A DNA stretch of 39,511 nt, from the NCBI GenBank assembly GCA_021442555.1, contig JABUSV010000046.1, forward strand, positions 1 through 39,511, given 5' to 3'. Position 1 is the stretch's first letter. The number at the start of each line of letters is the position of its first letter. Both the position numbers and the translations under genes were made by a program. Shown here piece by piece: positions 7,762 through 16,122 of the stretch. The stretch is from Pseudobutyrivibrio sp. Lineage in GTDB: Bacteria > Bacillota > Clostridia > Lachnospirales > Lachnospiraceae. A model generated the notes under the pieces. That model saw only the letters and a program-made list of their open reading frames with translations, made no database searches and was not told where the DNA came from.

Positions 7762-7941
7762 CTTATCTGTGCGCCCAGCGTAAATATTAGTGTTATACCT
7801 ATGCCGATATATGCCCCGGCAAACTTCTGCGGCCAGAGATTCATAGGTATAACCTTTTGATTTTTTTGCTGACTCAATAGCTGCTAGTTCTTCTGAAAAT
7901 TTTATTCTCTCCAGATATTCGAAATTGTTCATTGGTGTCAT
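7753..7941 (-). CDS. Small protein of unknown function
   Basis: 62 residues, basic C-terminus, no signal peptide. A strong SD (AGGAGG) lies 10 bases before the ATG. A second Met at residue 4 could also be used. The segment YTYESLAAEVCRGIYRH could form a helix-turn-helix, but this is only a guess. It has its own upstream promoter and a leader with a terminator-like hairpin and possible leader peptide. The regulated leader and SD are the main reasons to call it real. Function unknown. Confidence 0.55.
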   Translation of the reverse strand: MTPMNNFEYLERIKFSEELAAIESAKKSKGYTYESLAAEVCRGIYRHRYNTNIYAGRTDKRQ

Positions 7942-7972
7942 GGATATTATTCCTCCTAAAAAAAGTGATTAT

Positions 7973-8032
7973 TCATATTCGTGCGCGCTGGAATAGATGA
8001 TAAAATAAAACAAAAAAGGTGCTCACTTGCAT
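7973..8032 (-). CDS. Possible 19-residue leader peptide
   Basis: Reads MQVSTFFVLFYHLFQRARI. The start codon lies in the loop of the terminator-like hairpin, and an SD-like AAAGGTG sits in its 5' arm. The stop is about 30 bases before the downstream gene's start. Such an arrangement is used for ribosome-controlled attenuation. The ORF is short enough to occur by chance. Confidence 0.25.
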   Translation of the reverse strand: MQVSTFFVLFYHLFQRARI

Positions 8033-8049
8033 GAACACCTTTGTTTTTT
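8012..8049 (-). terminator. Terminator-like hairpin in the leader of the small gene (possible attenuator)
   Basis: On the minus strand AAAGGTGTTCA and TGAGCACCTTT pair with one mismatch around a 6-base loop, followed by TTTGTTTTATTTT. It begins about 20 bases after the predicted start point of the promoter at 8075-8103, so most transcripts would end as an RNA of about 55-60 bases. The plus strand also has a T-run, so it may work both ways. Confidence 0.6.
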
Positions 8050-8074
8050 GCGAATCGCTGTTTCATTTTTATGA

Positions 8075-8103
8075 AATATATAACATAAAAAAATAAATGT
8101 CAA
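8075..8103 (-). promoter_or_regulatory. Strong sigma-A promoter, minus strand
   Basis: On the minus strand TTGACA (8103-8098), a 17-base spacer, and TATATT (8080-8075): 6/6 and 5/6 matches. It would transcribe the hairpin leader and the small gene at 7753-7941. The stretch 8049-8150 is otherwise AT-rich with no gene. Confidence 0.6.
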
Positions 8104-8150
8104 TCAATTTACAAAAATATTTTAAATTATAAGTTTGTAAGCCGAATATG

Positions 8151-8406
8151 ATTAAGGGTTCTTTTTATTTAGCTTATATCCAAGGATGCCATTACAATAA
8201 ATGCAAAAACTGTGCCACTTGCACCACACAACGCGGTGTTGGGAAGTAATCCCAATGTTCCGATAGTAATTACCTTTGGATCATCGCTGAAGATTGCCAC
8301 AAGAGTAGCGGCAAATTGTATGCCTAATAAGGCGGTGGTTGCCAAAAATACCTCGCCTACATCAAAGGTAAAAAAGGAAGGCCTGTCTTGCAGATATCAA
8401 GAAATA
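8151..8406 (-). pseudogene. Mosaic remnant of a rhomboid-MATE locus
   Basis: This gene-free stretch matches the intact rhomboid and MATE genes in pieces, in the same order and orientation. 8151-8181 equals 11679-11709 (31 of 31 bases), 8182-8247 matches 11858-11925, about 8253-8383 matches about 12527-12659, and 8384-8406 matches about 12873-12895. Internal deletions of about 150, 600 and 210 bases separate the blocks. No reading frame survives. The plus-strand ORF 8212-8454 in the track is a shadow of this remnant. The remainder up to 8497 holds only a short GATA repeat and AT-rich sequence. Confidence 0.85.
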
Positions 8407-8497
8407 CTGCTGGCTTATATTAATAGAAGAACAGTATTTAATACAGATAGATAGATACAAAAAATGGACACAATTATAAAAAAGTCTAAAAAGCAAC

Positions 8498-8525
8498 TTG
8501 ACAAAAAAAGTGAGTAATATATAAT
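8498..8525 (+). promoter_or_regulatory. Consensus sigma-A promoter of the bacteriocin gene
   Basis: TTGACA (8498-8503), a 16-base spacer and TATAAT (8520-8525): both hexamers perfect. The leader to the ATG at 8630 is about 100 bases and has no obvious gene. Confidence 0.75.
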
Positions 8526-8629
8526 TTTAACCAAGGATTACAGTTTTATCGATAAGACTAGGTACAAATGTTTGAAATTGCAGAAATATAGTGTGATATA
8601 GCAAAGCATTAAGGAGTAGAGGTATTCTT

Positions 8630-8935
8630 ATGGGATTTAAAAACAAACTATTAGGTTTTGCAGTTGCTATTATGTTAGTAGGAGTGCCTACAACGGTATT
8701 TGCAATTGATGTAGCTGGTGGTGATTTGTATTATAATGGCGGTCAAACAGATGAAAAAGTATATTCTGAAATCGGTCGTAAAGAGGGCGTAGAGCGCAAT
8801 TATATGGTTAAAGCAACTGTAAAGGTTGGAAATAACACATATACAAGTGGATACAAAAAAAACTATGCAAAAAAAGAGGCCAAAAGAGTTTGGTATGCAA
8901 ATGAAAAATCTTATTATGATTATTACCCATATTAA
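8630..8935 (+). CDS. Lactococcin-972-family bacteriocin precursor
   Basis: 101 residues. A Sec signal peptide (KNKLLGFAVAIMLVGVP) ends at VFA, giving a mature peptide of about 76 residues from Ile26. Features shared with lactococcin 972 (from memory): GG near the mature N-terminus followed by aromatics, a central KATV block, a basic segment, and a C-terminal EKSYYDYY matching the EKASFYYNFW ending. Lactococcin 972 is unmodified, Sec-secreted and acts on lipid II at the septum. The downstream membrane protein and ATPase are the usual companions and support the call. A perfect promoter upstream and a terminator just after it suggest the peptide is made in excess over its partners. Confidence 0.75.
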   Translation: MGFKNKLLGFAVAIMLVGVPTTVFAIDVAGGDLYYNGGQTDEKVYSEIGRKEGVERNYMVKATVKVGNNTYTSGYKKNYAKKEAKRVWYANEKSYYDYYPY

Positions 8936-8963
8936 ATGTGGAAGTATGAGTGTTTAAGAATAG

Positions 8964-8991
8964 GCGGGGCTGATTGCCCCGCTTGTTTTTT
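8964..8991 (+). terminator. Rho-independent terminator after the bacteriocin gene
   Basis: GCGGGGC and GCCCCGC pair around TGATT, followed by TTGTTTTTT. Partial read-through would explain low expression of the membrane protein and ATPase behind it, or these have their own promoter at about 9000-9050. Confidence 0.88.
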
Positions 8992-9063
8992 AAAATAAAG
9001 CATAAAAGATGGAGTAGTTTTATTCATATTATTTATTATTACATTTTGAAAGGGAGTTAAAGT

Positions 9064-11016
9064 TTGAGGAATTTTTTGAAGATATTTATATTCCTGGAAG
9101 TATTGTTGTTTACATATATTTTTAATACATCAATATATAGTATATACGAAAAAAATCACGTAGCTAATGAAGAATTAGCAGGATATGTGATAGTAGGTGC
9201 ATCACCAGAAATACTTGATGATTTTTATACATTGTTTATGGAATATAATTCAGGAAATAAATTGGAGATCGTTAATAATGCTATTTCTTCGACAAATCAA
9301 TCTGAATATGATATATATTGCTATCCAATCAACAAGTTCAAACAAAAGCAACCTATATCTCAATCTATTTTATTTCGATATCATGAACTAGAAAGAGAAG
9401 ACTATTTAGACAGTGTTGGAATATTCTATTCAGATTTAACGGATGATGAAATATCAGAAATGTCTTCACGACTATCTGTCTCGATAAATAATTATGAGGA
9501 TGAATCGATTCCCTACAGTATGATTTTACAACTAAGTTTTATGAACTATGTAATTTTGTTTATCGTGATACAAACAATCTATTGTATTTATACATCCTAT
9601 AGTATGAAAAAAATAGGTATTAAAAAGAGCATGGGATTTTCTACGTTACACATTTTAAAAGAACAGATTATACGTGTAGCAAAGATATTTGTATTAGGTT
9701 ATTTATTTATTTTTATTCTGCTTAACTTATATTATGTATTCACAAATCGATATGATTTTTCATATATAGCATTTAGTCTAATCTATTTTGGTATTGTTTT
9801 GATCATTAACATAATCAGTGTATTAAACACAAGTATTATGTTCAGACTAATTTCCTTAGAGTCGATGATTAAAAATAAGACCTTAAATAATAGTGTTAAT
9901 ATGATAGTTCAGGTCGTGAAAGTGGGATTATCAGTAATAATTGCAGTTACAATTATTATGCTGTTAAAACATGTAGATTCATATAAGCGAAGCCAACAAG
10001 ACGTGTTAGATTTTGAGTATTTGGAGGGATATTATACCGCTAATGGTTTCAATTCTTTGGAATATGATTATGCAATAAATAATCCTGATATTCTACAAGA
10101 GTATTCAGATAATACATTGAAACTATACAACAACAAATCTTTACTATGCGATTCTAGCAATTACAGTGATATTCAGTCATCAGGTAATGATTTTGAAAGC
10201 GCGATTATTGTGGCCAATTCTAATTATTTGAATGAATTTTCAAACATTTTGTTTAATAAGGAGGCATTGGGGAAAGAAATAATCAAAGAACCTACGGTAT
10301 TTATCCCGTATAAGTATAAGAATGATATAAATCAAATAAAAGCATACATAGATGAAGAGTATTATAGATTGATGAATTATAATCAGTTTTATGGATTGCA
10401 GAAAGAAAAGGATTATTTAGATGATTATGACATAGTTTACATGGATGATGATTCAAGTTTAAAGGTCAACATGGAAAATGGTTTTTCAGATGTGACTGAC
10501 CCTATTATTATTGTTGATACTGGAGATTTTGCAGGGCTTTACTATTTGGATTGTTTAAATATGAGATGTTTACTATTTCAAATGAAATCAAGGAATGAAT
10601 TTTCTTCACTGTTATCTAAGTGCTCCATGGATAAATTGGTTATAGCTGGAACATTACTTACTCCATATATGATGGAATTTGAAAATACAACATTTGTTCT
10701 TAAAACAATTGTTCTTTTTACACTGGTATTTATTATATCTTTAATCTTTATTATTTATATAGCAAATTATGTGGATATCATTGTAAATCGAAAAAAATAT
10801 GCAATAAAAGAAATCATGGGATACTCACATTTTTATATATTGAAGAATAGGTATGTTTTCTTTGGCATCAGCCTGATAATAATTACCGCCTTGATACCTA
10901 TCAATAAATTTTTTGTTTGTTTTATGATAATTTTGAGTATTGATTGTATTTTCTGTGAGCTGCTTTATAAAATGTACATCATAAATGCTTTATACGAAAT
11001 TGAAAAGGGGGCATAG
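9064..11016 (+). CDS. Bacteriocin-associated integral membrane protein (lactococcin 972 immunity/export type)
   Basis: 650 residues, start TTG with SD AGGGAG 7 bases away. Topology seen: one N-terminal helix (about 5-25), an outside domain of about 130 residues, four helices between about 155 and 305, a second large outside domain (about 310-535), and two to three C-terminal helices. This FtsX/MacB-like layout matches the bacteriocin-associated membrane proteins that accompany lactococcin 972 genes. Together with the ATPase behind it, it probably forms an ABC exporter or immunity complex that removes the bacteriocin from the membrane. It is very AT-rich compared with the metabolic genes downstream, which hints at transfer. 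Confidence 0.75.
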   Translation: MRNFLKIFIFLEVLLFTYIFNTSIYSIYEKNHVANEELAGYVIVGASPEILDDFYTLFMEYNSGNKLEIVNNAISSTNQSEYDIYCYPINKFKQKQPISQSILFRYHELEREDYLDSVGIFYSDLTDDEISEMSSRLSVSINNYEDESIPYSMILQLSFMNYVILFIVIQTIYCIYTSYSMKKIGIKKSMGFSTLHILKEQIIRVAKIFVLGYLFIFILLNLYYVFTNRYDFSYIAFSLIYFGIVLIINIISVLNTSIMFRLISLESMIKNKTLNNSVNMIVQVVKVGLSVIIAVTIIMLLKHVDSYKRSQQDVLDFEYLEGYYTANGFNSLEYDYAINNPDILQEYSDNTLKLYNNKSLLCDSSNYSDIQSSGNDFESAIIVANSNYLNEFSNILFNKEALGKEIIKEPTVFIPYKYKNDINQIKAYIDEEYYRLMNYNQFYGLQKEKDYLDDYDIVYMDDDSSLKVNMENGFSDVTDPIIIVDTGDFAGLYYLDCLNMRCLLFQMKSRNEFSSLLSKCSMDKLVIAGTLLTPYMMEFENTTFVLKTIVLFTLVFIISLIFIIYIANYVDIIVNRKKYAIKEIMGYSHFYILKNRYVFFGISLIIITALIPINKFFVCFMIILSIDCIFCELLYKMYIINALYEIEKGA

Positions 11017-11018
11017 AT

Positions 11019-11669
11019 ATGTCATTAATTTCATTAAATAATATAAAGAAAGGTTATGATAAGAACCAAGTTATTCTAGATGATTTGTCGTTGGAAATCG
11101 ATAAGGGTGAATTTATTGGGTTTGTCGGAAAAAGTGGTGCGGGAAAGACTACTTTATTAAATGTAATAGGATTGATAACGGATATATCTGAGGGAGAGGT
11201 CGTTATTGACAATTGTATAATTAAATCAATTAATTGTAAAAAAGCAATGCTCTTGAGAAGATATACTTTGGGGTATCTGTTTCAAAATTATGGATTGATA
11301 GAAGATGAAAGTGTGCTTTGGAATTTAAAATTGGCTCTTGAGTATAAAAAGGTTCCCCGAAAAGAAAAAGAAAAAATAATCAAAGATAACCTGGAGCAAT
11401 TTGATTTAATACATTTAGTTGATAGGAAAGTATATCAGCTAAGTGGTGGTGAACAACAAAGAATTGCTATTGTTAAACTGATACTGCAGGGAAGCCAAAT
11501 AATACTGGCTGATGAACCAACCTCAGGACTTGATAAGGATAATGAAACGATAGTAATGGAGCTGCTAAAGGAGTTAAATGAAAAAGGTACCACCATAATA
11601 ATGGTAACGCACAATATGAACTTGTGTAGTTATTTCTCGAGAGTAATCAATGTGGAAGAGTTTAAATAA
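11019..11669 (+). CDS. ABC transporter ATP-binding protein, lactococcin-972 export group
   Basis: 216 residues, a single nucleotide-binding domain of the MacB/LolD type. Walker A GKSGAGKTT (37-45), signature LSGGEQQR (141-148), Walker B IILADEP (161-167) and switch His198 are all intact. The ATG is 2 bases after the preceding stop and its SD (AAAGGGGG) lies in the end of that gene. It should power the 650-residue membrane protein. A bidirectional terminator follows at once. Confidence 0.88.
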   Translation: MSLISLNNIKKGYDKNQVILDDLSLEIDKGEFIGFVGKSGAGKTTLLNVIGLITDISEGEVVIDNCIIKSINCKKAMLLRRYTLGYLFQNYGLIEDESVLWNLKLALEYKKVPRKEKEKIIKDNLEQFDLIHLVDRKVYQLSGGEQQRIAIVKLILQGSQIILADEPTSGLDKDNETIVMELLKELNEKGTTIIMVTHNMNLCSYFSRVINVEEFK

Positions 11670-11695
11670 AAAGAACCCATTAAGGGTTCTTTTTA
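11668..11695. terminator. Bidirectional terminator
   Basis: AAAAAGAACCC and GGGTTCTTTTT pair perfectly (11 bases) around ATTAA. It serves the ATPase gene on the plus strand and the rhomboid gene on the minus strand. The last codons of the rhomboid gene and the ATPase stop lie within it. Half of it is retained in the decayed copy at 8151. Confidence 0.9.
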
Positions 11696-12246
11696 TTTAG
11701 CTTATATCCGATTACACTTCCTATGAGACCACCAACTATGTGTGCGGTGTTGGATATGTTGTCTGTAACAAATATTCCCTGGAAGATTTCCTGTCCCACA
11801 TAGAGTATTACTACAAGAATAAAAGTAAGCGGAATCTCTTTATCGCTAAAGCTTGTGAAGGATGCCATTACAATAAAAGCAAAAACTACGCCGCTGGCAC
11901 CACACAACGCGGTGTCGGGAAATAACAGATTGTTAATTAATCCTGTTACTAAGGCTGTTATAAGAATGATTTCAAGCATTGCTTTGCTTCCATATTTTTC
12001 TTCAAGCAGTGGACCAATCAGTAACAGATACATCATATTTCCGATATAGTGTTGGAAATTAGCGTGACCCAATACGTGGGTAAATAATCTGACATAGGTC
12101 AGGGGACTGGTCCAATACCTGCCATAGGTCATGAACGCTATTTCTGTAATTTTATTTCCAGTCATTAATCCCAGAAGCAGGACCACAAAACTGATGATTG
12201 TAAAGCTTAATACAACAGGTGAGTTAAATTTGATTTTGATTTTCAT
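11680..12246 (-). CDS. Rhomboid-family intramembrane serine protease
   Basis: The track starts at 12279, but the Met at 12246 has a proper SD (GGAGG, 11 bases away), giving 188 residues. Six membrane helices are likely. The catalytic dyad is visible: Ser118 in LCGASG and His169 in NTAHIVGG. His66 and Asn70 (HYIGN) in helix 2 complete the oxyanion region. Rhomboids cleave membrane-protein helices. The substrate is unknown. The start overlaps the MATE gene end by 23 bases, so both are co-translated. A decayed copy of this pair lies at 8151-8406. Confidence 0.88.
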   Translation of the reverse strand: MKIKIKFNSPVVLSFTIISFVVLLLGLMTGNKITEIAFMTYGRYWTSPLTYVRLFTHVLGHANFQHYIGNMMYLLLIGPLLEEKYGSKAMLEIILITALVTGLINNLLFPDTALCGASGVVFAFIVMASFTSFSDKEIPLTFILVVILYVGQEIFQGIFVTDNISNTAHIVGGLIGSVIGYKLNKKNP

Positions 12247-13612
12247 TATTATTATTTGCCTCCATAATTTTAAGTTCATGCAAGAATTTGACAGTATAAG
12301 GAATGGCAGTCAATGTTGTTAGTATATCAGATATTGCCTGAGATATCTGCACACCCAGTAATCCCAATATTGATGAGAGGATTAACAGTGTAGGGATAAA
12401 ATATAAGCCGCTTCTTAACATTGATAAGAGTGTGGCTGTTTTTACCCGTCCAACACTTTGAAACATCATGTTGGAGCATACAGCAACAGGCTGAAATACC
12501 TGGCCAAAAAACTGCACGGTTAGTGCCAATGTTCCGATTGTTATTACCTTAGGGTCATCTCTGAAGATTGCCACAAGAGGGGCAGCAAATTGTATGCCTA
12601 ATAAGGCGGTAGTTGCCAGGAATACTTCGCCTACACCAAAGGTGAATAGAAAGGCCTGACGTACTCTGTTGTATTTTTTGGCTCCATAGTTGAATCCACA
12701 TACGGGCTGGAATCCCTGTCCGATTCCAAGGGTGGTTGCAAAGGTAAAATAGCAGATTCTATTAACAATGGACATGGCAGCAACAGCAGCATCTCCATAT
12801 ACGCTGGCGCATTCGTTCAAAAGCATGGTAGAGATACTAGACAGACCCTGACGCATCATTGCAGGAAGACCCGTCTTGCAGATATCAAGAAATACCGTTG
12901 GTTTAAAGGATACATTTTTGATAGAAAGCTTTGCCAGGGTTTTTCCTCTTAAAAACATGGAAAAAAGTAAACTAAAGCTTAGATACTGGGAAAACGCAGT
13001 TGCTATACCAGCACCCATTACTCCCATGTTAAATTTGCTCATCAAAAGCCAGTCACCAAATATGTTGATGAGACCTCCTGATGTAAGACCTATCATGGCG
13101 AAGGCTGCCTGTCCTTCGTAACGCAATATATTGTTGAGTACACAGCTGCAGCACATGGCAGGAGCTGCCAGCAAAATGAATATTGCATAGGTTCTGGCAT
13201 AAGGAAGTATGGTATCTGTGCTTCCCAAAAGATACATTAGAGGGTCTAAAAATATAAGACCTGCTATTGTGATAAACAAACTGGTGGCAAGGGCTGAAAA
13301 GAATGCAGTGGAGGTGTAGCAGGAAGCTCTGTCAATATCCTTGGCTCCAAGTGCTCTTGAGCATATACTTCCTGAACCCTGCCCATACATAAAGCCAAAG
13401 GCTTGAATTATAGCCATTAAACCAAATACAATTCCGATGGCGCCAGAAGCGCTGGTTCCATATTTTCCAACAAAAAATGTATCAGCTACGTTGTAAATAC
13501 TGGTAACTAACATACTGATTGTTGTTGGAATACCAAGCTTTACTATCAGAGATGGTATTGGGGTTTCTGTCATTTTTTTGTATTGTAAGGTCTGTTGATC
13601 TGCTAAAGACAT
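12224..13612 (-). CDS. MATE-family multidrug efflux transporter
   Basis: 462 residues, twelve hydrophobic segments in two homologous halves. Typical blocks are PTTISMLVTSIYNVADTFFVGKYG in helix 1-2, and GQGFQPVCGFNYGAKKYNR in the second half. It exports cationic drugs or metabolites in exchange for Na+ or H+. SD AGGAG lies 8 bases before the ATG. It is first in an operon with the rhomboid gene. A 9-base palindrome overlaps its candidate promoter, suggesting repressor or MerR-like control. The substrate cannot be deduced. Confidence 0.9.
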   Translation of the reverse strand: MSLADQQTLQYKKMTETPIPSLIVKLGIPTTISMLVTSIYNVADTFFVGKYGTSASGAIGIVFGLMAIIQAFGFMYGQGSGSICSRALGAKDIDRASCYTSTAFFSALATSLFITIAGLIFLDPLMYLLGSTDTILPYARTYAIFILLAAPAMCCSCVLNNILRYEGQAAFAMIGLTSGGLINIFGDWLLMSKFNMGVMGAGIATAFSQYLSFSLLFSMFLRGKTLAKLSIKNVSFKPTVFLDICKTGLPAMMRQGLSSISTMLLNECASVYGDAAVAAMSIVNRICYFTFATTLGIGQGFQPVCGFNYGAKKYNRVRQAFLFTFGVGEVFLATTALLGIQFAAPLVAIFRDDPKVITIGTLALTVQFFGQVFQPVAVCSNMMFQSVGRVKTATLLSMLRSGLYFIPTLLILSSILGLLGVQISQAISDILTTLTAIPYTVKFLHELKIMEANNNNENQNQI

Positions 13613-13703
13613 GTCTTTTCTCCTGATTTATATATAGAAATTCTATTCTGAGGAATATTACATATTATAGAAATAATCCATAAATTCCATCACACATTTT
13701 AAT

Positions 13704-13732
13704 ATTGTATCTACTTATATACAAGATACAAT
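13704..13732. promoter_or_regulatory. Palindromic operator candidate between MATE and pflB
   Basis: ATTGTATCT and AGATACAAT are perfect 9-base arms, 11 bases apart. On the minus strand TTGTAT, 17 bases, TAAAAT (a plausible MATE promoter) overlaps it. It is therefore more likely to control MATE than pflB. Confidence 0.45.
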
Positions 13733-13749
13733 GTATAAATCTTAGTACA

Positions 13750-13778
13750 TTGTTAATTTTTTGTCATTTTTATGTTAT
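13750..13778 (+). promoter_or_regulatory. Candidate pflB promoter
   Basis: TTGTTA (13750-13755), 17 bases, TGTTAT (13773-13778). A small dyad GTTA-TAG-TAAC overlaps the -10. TTGTTAA also equals one half of a Rex site, but the other half is missing. Confidence 0.4.
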
Positions 13779-13796
13779 AGTAACAATGGGTAGAGG

Positions 13797-13814
13797 AGTT
13801 AGGCGTGCCTAACT
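13797..13814 (+). other. Perfect palindrome in the pflB leader
   Basis: AGTTAGGC and GCCTAACT flank a central GT. In RNA the arms form a stem close to the 5' end of the predicted pflB mRNA, which may stabilise this highly expressed message. In DNA it could be an operator. Confidence 0.45.
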
Positions 13815-13857
13815 AATGGCGACCTGACTTTTATTCAACTAAGAAAGGAAAAGATTA

Positions 13858-16116
13858 ATGAGTAGAGCAGAATTCGAACAGTGGAACGGATTTAAGGGAC
13901 GTGAGTGGAAGGAATCAGTAGATGTACGCGATTTCATCCAGAACAACTATGTTCCTTATGATGGAGATGAAACATTCCTTGCTGACCCAACAGAAGCTAC
14001 AAACAAGCTTTGGGGCAGACTTCAGGAGCTTCAGGCAGCAGAGAGAGCTAACAACGGAGTTCTTGATATGGAGACAGAGGTTGTATCTTCTCTTACAGCA
14101 TATCCAGCAGCATATATTGATGATTCAATGAAGGATCTCGAGCAGATCGTTGGTCTTCAGACAGACAAGCCTCTTAAGAGAGCATTTATGCCATACGGTG
14201 GTATCAACATGGCAGAGCAGTCATGCAAGATGTATGGTTATGAGCCATCAGCTGAGCTTCACAGAATCTTTACAGAATATCACAAGACACACAACCAGGG
14301 TGTATTTGATATCTACACACCAGAGATGAAGGCTGCTCGTCACGCTAAGATCCTTACAGGTCTTCCAGATACATATGGACGTGGTCGTATCGTAGGCGAT
14401 TACCGTAGAGTAGCTCTTTATGGTATTGATTACCTCATCGAAAAGAAGCAGAATGACTTCGCTAACACAGAGCGTCAGGGTATGAGACGTTATGACTTCC
14501 AGCTTCGTGAAGAGATTACAGACCAGATCAATGCTCTTAAGGGCATGAAGGAGATGGCAGCTCTTTATGGATTCGATATTTCCAAGCCAGCAGCAAACGC
14601 TAAGGAAGCTGCTCAGTGGTTATATTTTGGTTATCTTTCAGCTATCAAGACTCAGAATGGTGCAGCTATGTCAGTAGGACGTGTTTCAACATTCCTTGAT
14701 ATCTATTTCTCAAGAGATCTTGCTAACGGAACTCTTACAGAGGCACAGGCACAGGAAATCATCGACCACTTTACAATGAAGTGTCGTATGGTTAAGTTCG
14801 CTCGTATCGAGTCTTACAACCAGTTATTCTCAGGTGACCCAGTATGGGCTACTCTTGAGGTTGGTGGTATCGGTATCGATGGACGTCATCAGGTTACAAA
14901 GACCTGCTACAGATTCCTTCACACACTGGAGAACATGGGACCTTCACCAGAGCCAAACCTTACTGTTATGTACTCTTCAAGACTTCCAGAACAGTTCAAG
15001 AAGTACGCAGCTAAGATTTCTATCAACACATCTTCAATCCAGTATGAGAATGATGATGTAATGAGACCAGTATGGGGCGATGATTACTCAATCTGCTGCT
15101 GTGTATCAGCTACAGAGACAGGTAAGGAGCTTCAGTTCTTCGGTGCTCGTGCTAACCTTGCCAAGTGTCTTCTTTACGCTATCAATGGTGGTGTAGATGA
15201 GAGATACATGACTCAGGTTGGTCCTAACTACACACCTATTACTTCTGAGTACCTTGAGTACGATGAAGTTATGGCTAAGTTTGACAAGATGATGGATTGG
15301 TTAGCTCACCTCTATGTAGGTACACTTAACATGATCCACTATATGCATGATAAGTATTACTATGAGGCATGCCAGATGGCACTTATCGATACACACGTAC
15401 GTCGTTCATTCGCTACAGGTATCGCTGGATTCTCACACTGTGTAGATTCACTTTCAGCTATCAAGTATGCAAAGGTTAAGCCTGTAAGAAACGAGCAGGG
15501 CATCACTACAGATTTTGAGATCGAAGGCGACTTCCCACGTTATGGTAACGATGATGACAGAGCAGATGATATCGCTGTATGGCTTCTTAAGACATTTATG
15601 GAGAAGCTTCGTCACATCCATACATACAGAGATTCAGAGCCTACAACTTCAATCCTTACAATTACTTCTAACGTAGTATATGGTAAGGCTACAGGAGCTC
15701 TTCCAAACGGACGTCCAGCAGGCGAGCCACTTTCGCCAGGTGCTAACCCAGCATATGGTGCAGAGGTGTCAGGTCTTCTTGCTTCACTTAACTCTGTTGC
15801 TAAGCTTCCATATGAAGAGGCACTTGATGGTATTTCAAATACACAGACAATCAACCCAGACGCACTTGGACATTCTGAGGCTGAGAGAATCGACAATCTT
15901 GCTAACGTGCTTGACGGATACTTTGACCAGGGTGCACACCACCTCAACGTTAACGTATTTGGTAAGGAAAAGCTTGTTGATGCTATGGAGCACCCAGAGA
16001 AGCCTGAGTATGCTAACTTTACTATTCGTGTATCAGGTTACGCTGTTAAGTTCATCGATCTTACAAGAGAGCAGCAGATGGACGTTATCGCACGTACTTG
16101 CCACGGAACACTTTAA
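13858..16116 (+). CDS. pflB: Formate C-acetyltransferase (pyruvate formate-lyase)
   Basis: 752 residues, full family length. It converts pyruvate and CoA to acetyl-CoA and formate in the anaerobic cytoplasm using a glycyl radical. The active-site cysteine pair is Cys414-Cys415 in ICCCVS, here preceded by an extra Cys413. The glycyl radical residue is Gly727 in RVSGYAV. SD AAAGGA precedes the ATG. Codon use is strongly biased to a small set (CTT, ACA, GCT, CGT), as expected for one of the most abundant proteins of the cell. The activase gene follows after 6 bases. Confidence 0.98.
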   Translation: MSRAEFEQWNGFKGREWKESVDVRDFIQNNYVPYDGDETFLADPTEATNKLWGRLQELQAAERANNGVLDMETEVVSSLTAYPAAYIDDSMKDLEQIVGLQTDKPLKRAFMPYGGINMAEQSCKMYGYEPSAELHRIFTEYHKTHNQGVFDIYTPEMKAARHAKILTGLPDTYGRGRIVGDYRRVALYGIDYLIEKKQNDFANTERQGMRRYDFQLREEITDQINALKGMKEMAALYGFDISKPAANAKEAAQWLYFGYLSAIKTQNGAAMSVGRVSTFLDIYFSRDLANGTLTEAQAQEIIDHFTMKCRMVKFARIESYNQLFSGDPVWATLEVGGIGIDGRHQVTKTCYRFLHTLENMGPSPEPNLTVMYSSRLPEQFKKYAAKISINTSSIQYENDDVMRPVWGDDYSICCCVSATETGKELQFFGARANLAKCLLYAINGGVDERYMTQVGPNYTPITSEYLEYDEVMAKFDKMMDWLAHLYVGTLNMIHYMHDKYYYEACQMALIDTHVRRSFATGIAGFSHCVDSLSAIKYAKVKPVRNEQGITTDFEIEGDFPRYGNDDDRADDIAVWLLKTFMEKLRHIHTYRDSEPTTSILTITSNVVYGKATGALPNGRPAGEPLSPGANPAYGAEVSGLLASLNSVAKLPYEEALDGISNTQTINPDALGHSEAERIDNLANVLDGYFDQGAHHLNVNVFGKEKLVDAMEHPEKPEYANFTIRVSGYAVKFIDLTREQQMDVIARTCHGTL

Positions 16117-16122
16117 TCTATT

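Noticed and set aside
8212-8454. Plus-strand 80-residue ORF
   Set aside because: It is antisense to the decayed rhomboid-MATE remnant and matches the shadow frame of the intact genes. No SD.
8446-8457. Short GATA tandem repeat
   Set aside because: Only about three units, too short to call a functional repeat.
11740-12322. Plus-strand ORFs over the rhomboid and MATE genes
   Set aside because: Shadows of the minus-strand genes, without SD or recognisable products.
13750-13784. Full Rex operator in the pflB promoter
   Set aside because: Only one half-site (TTGTTAA) is present at the right place. The matching half is missing at the required 4-base spacing.
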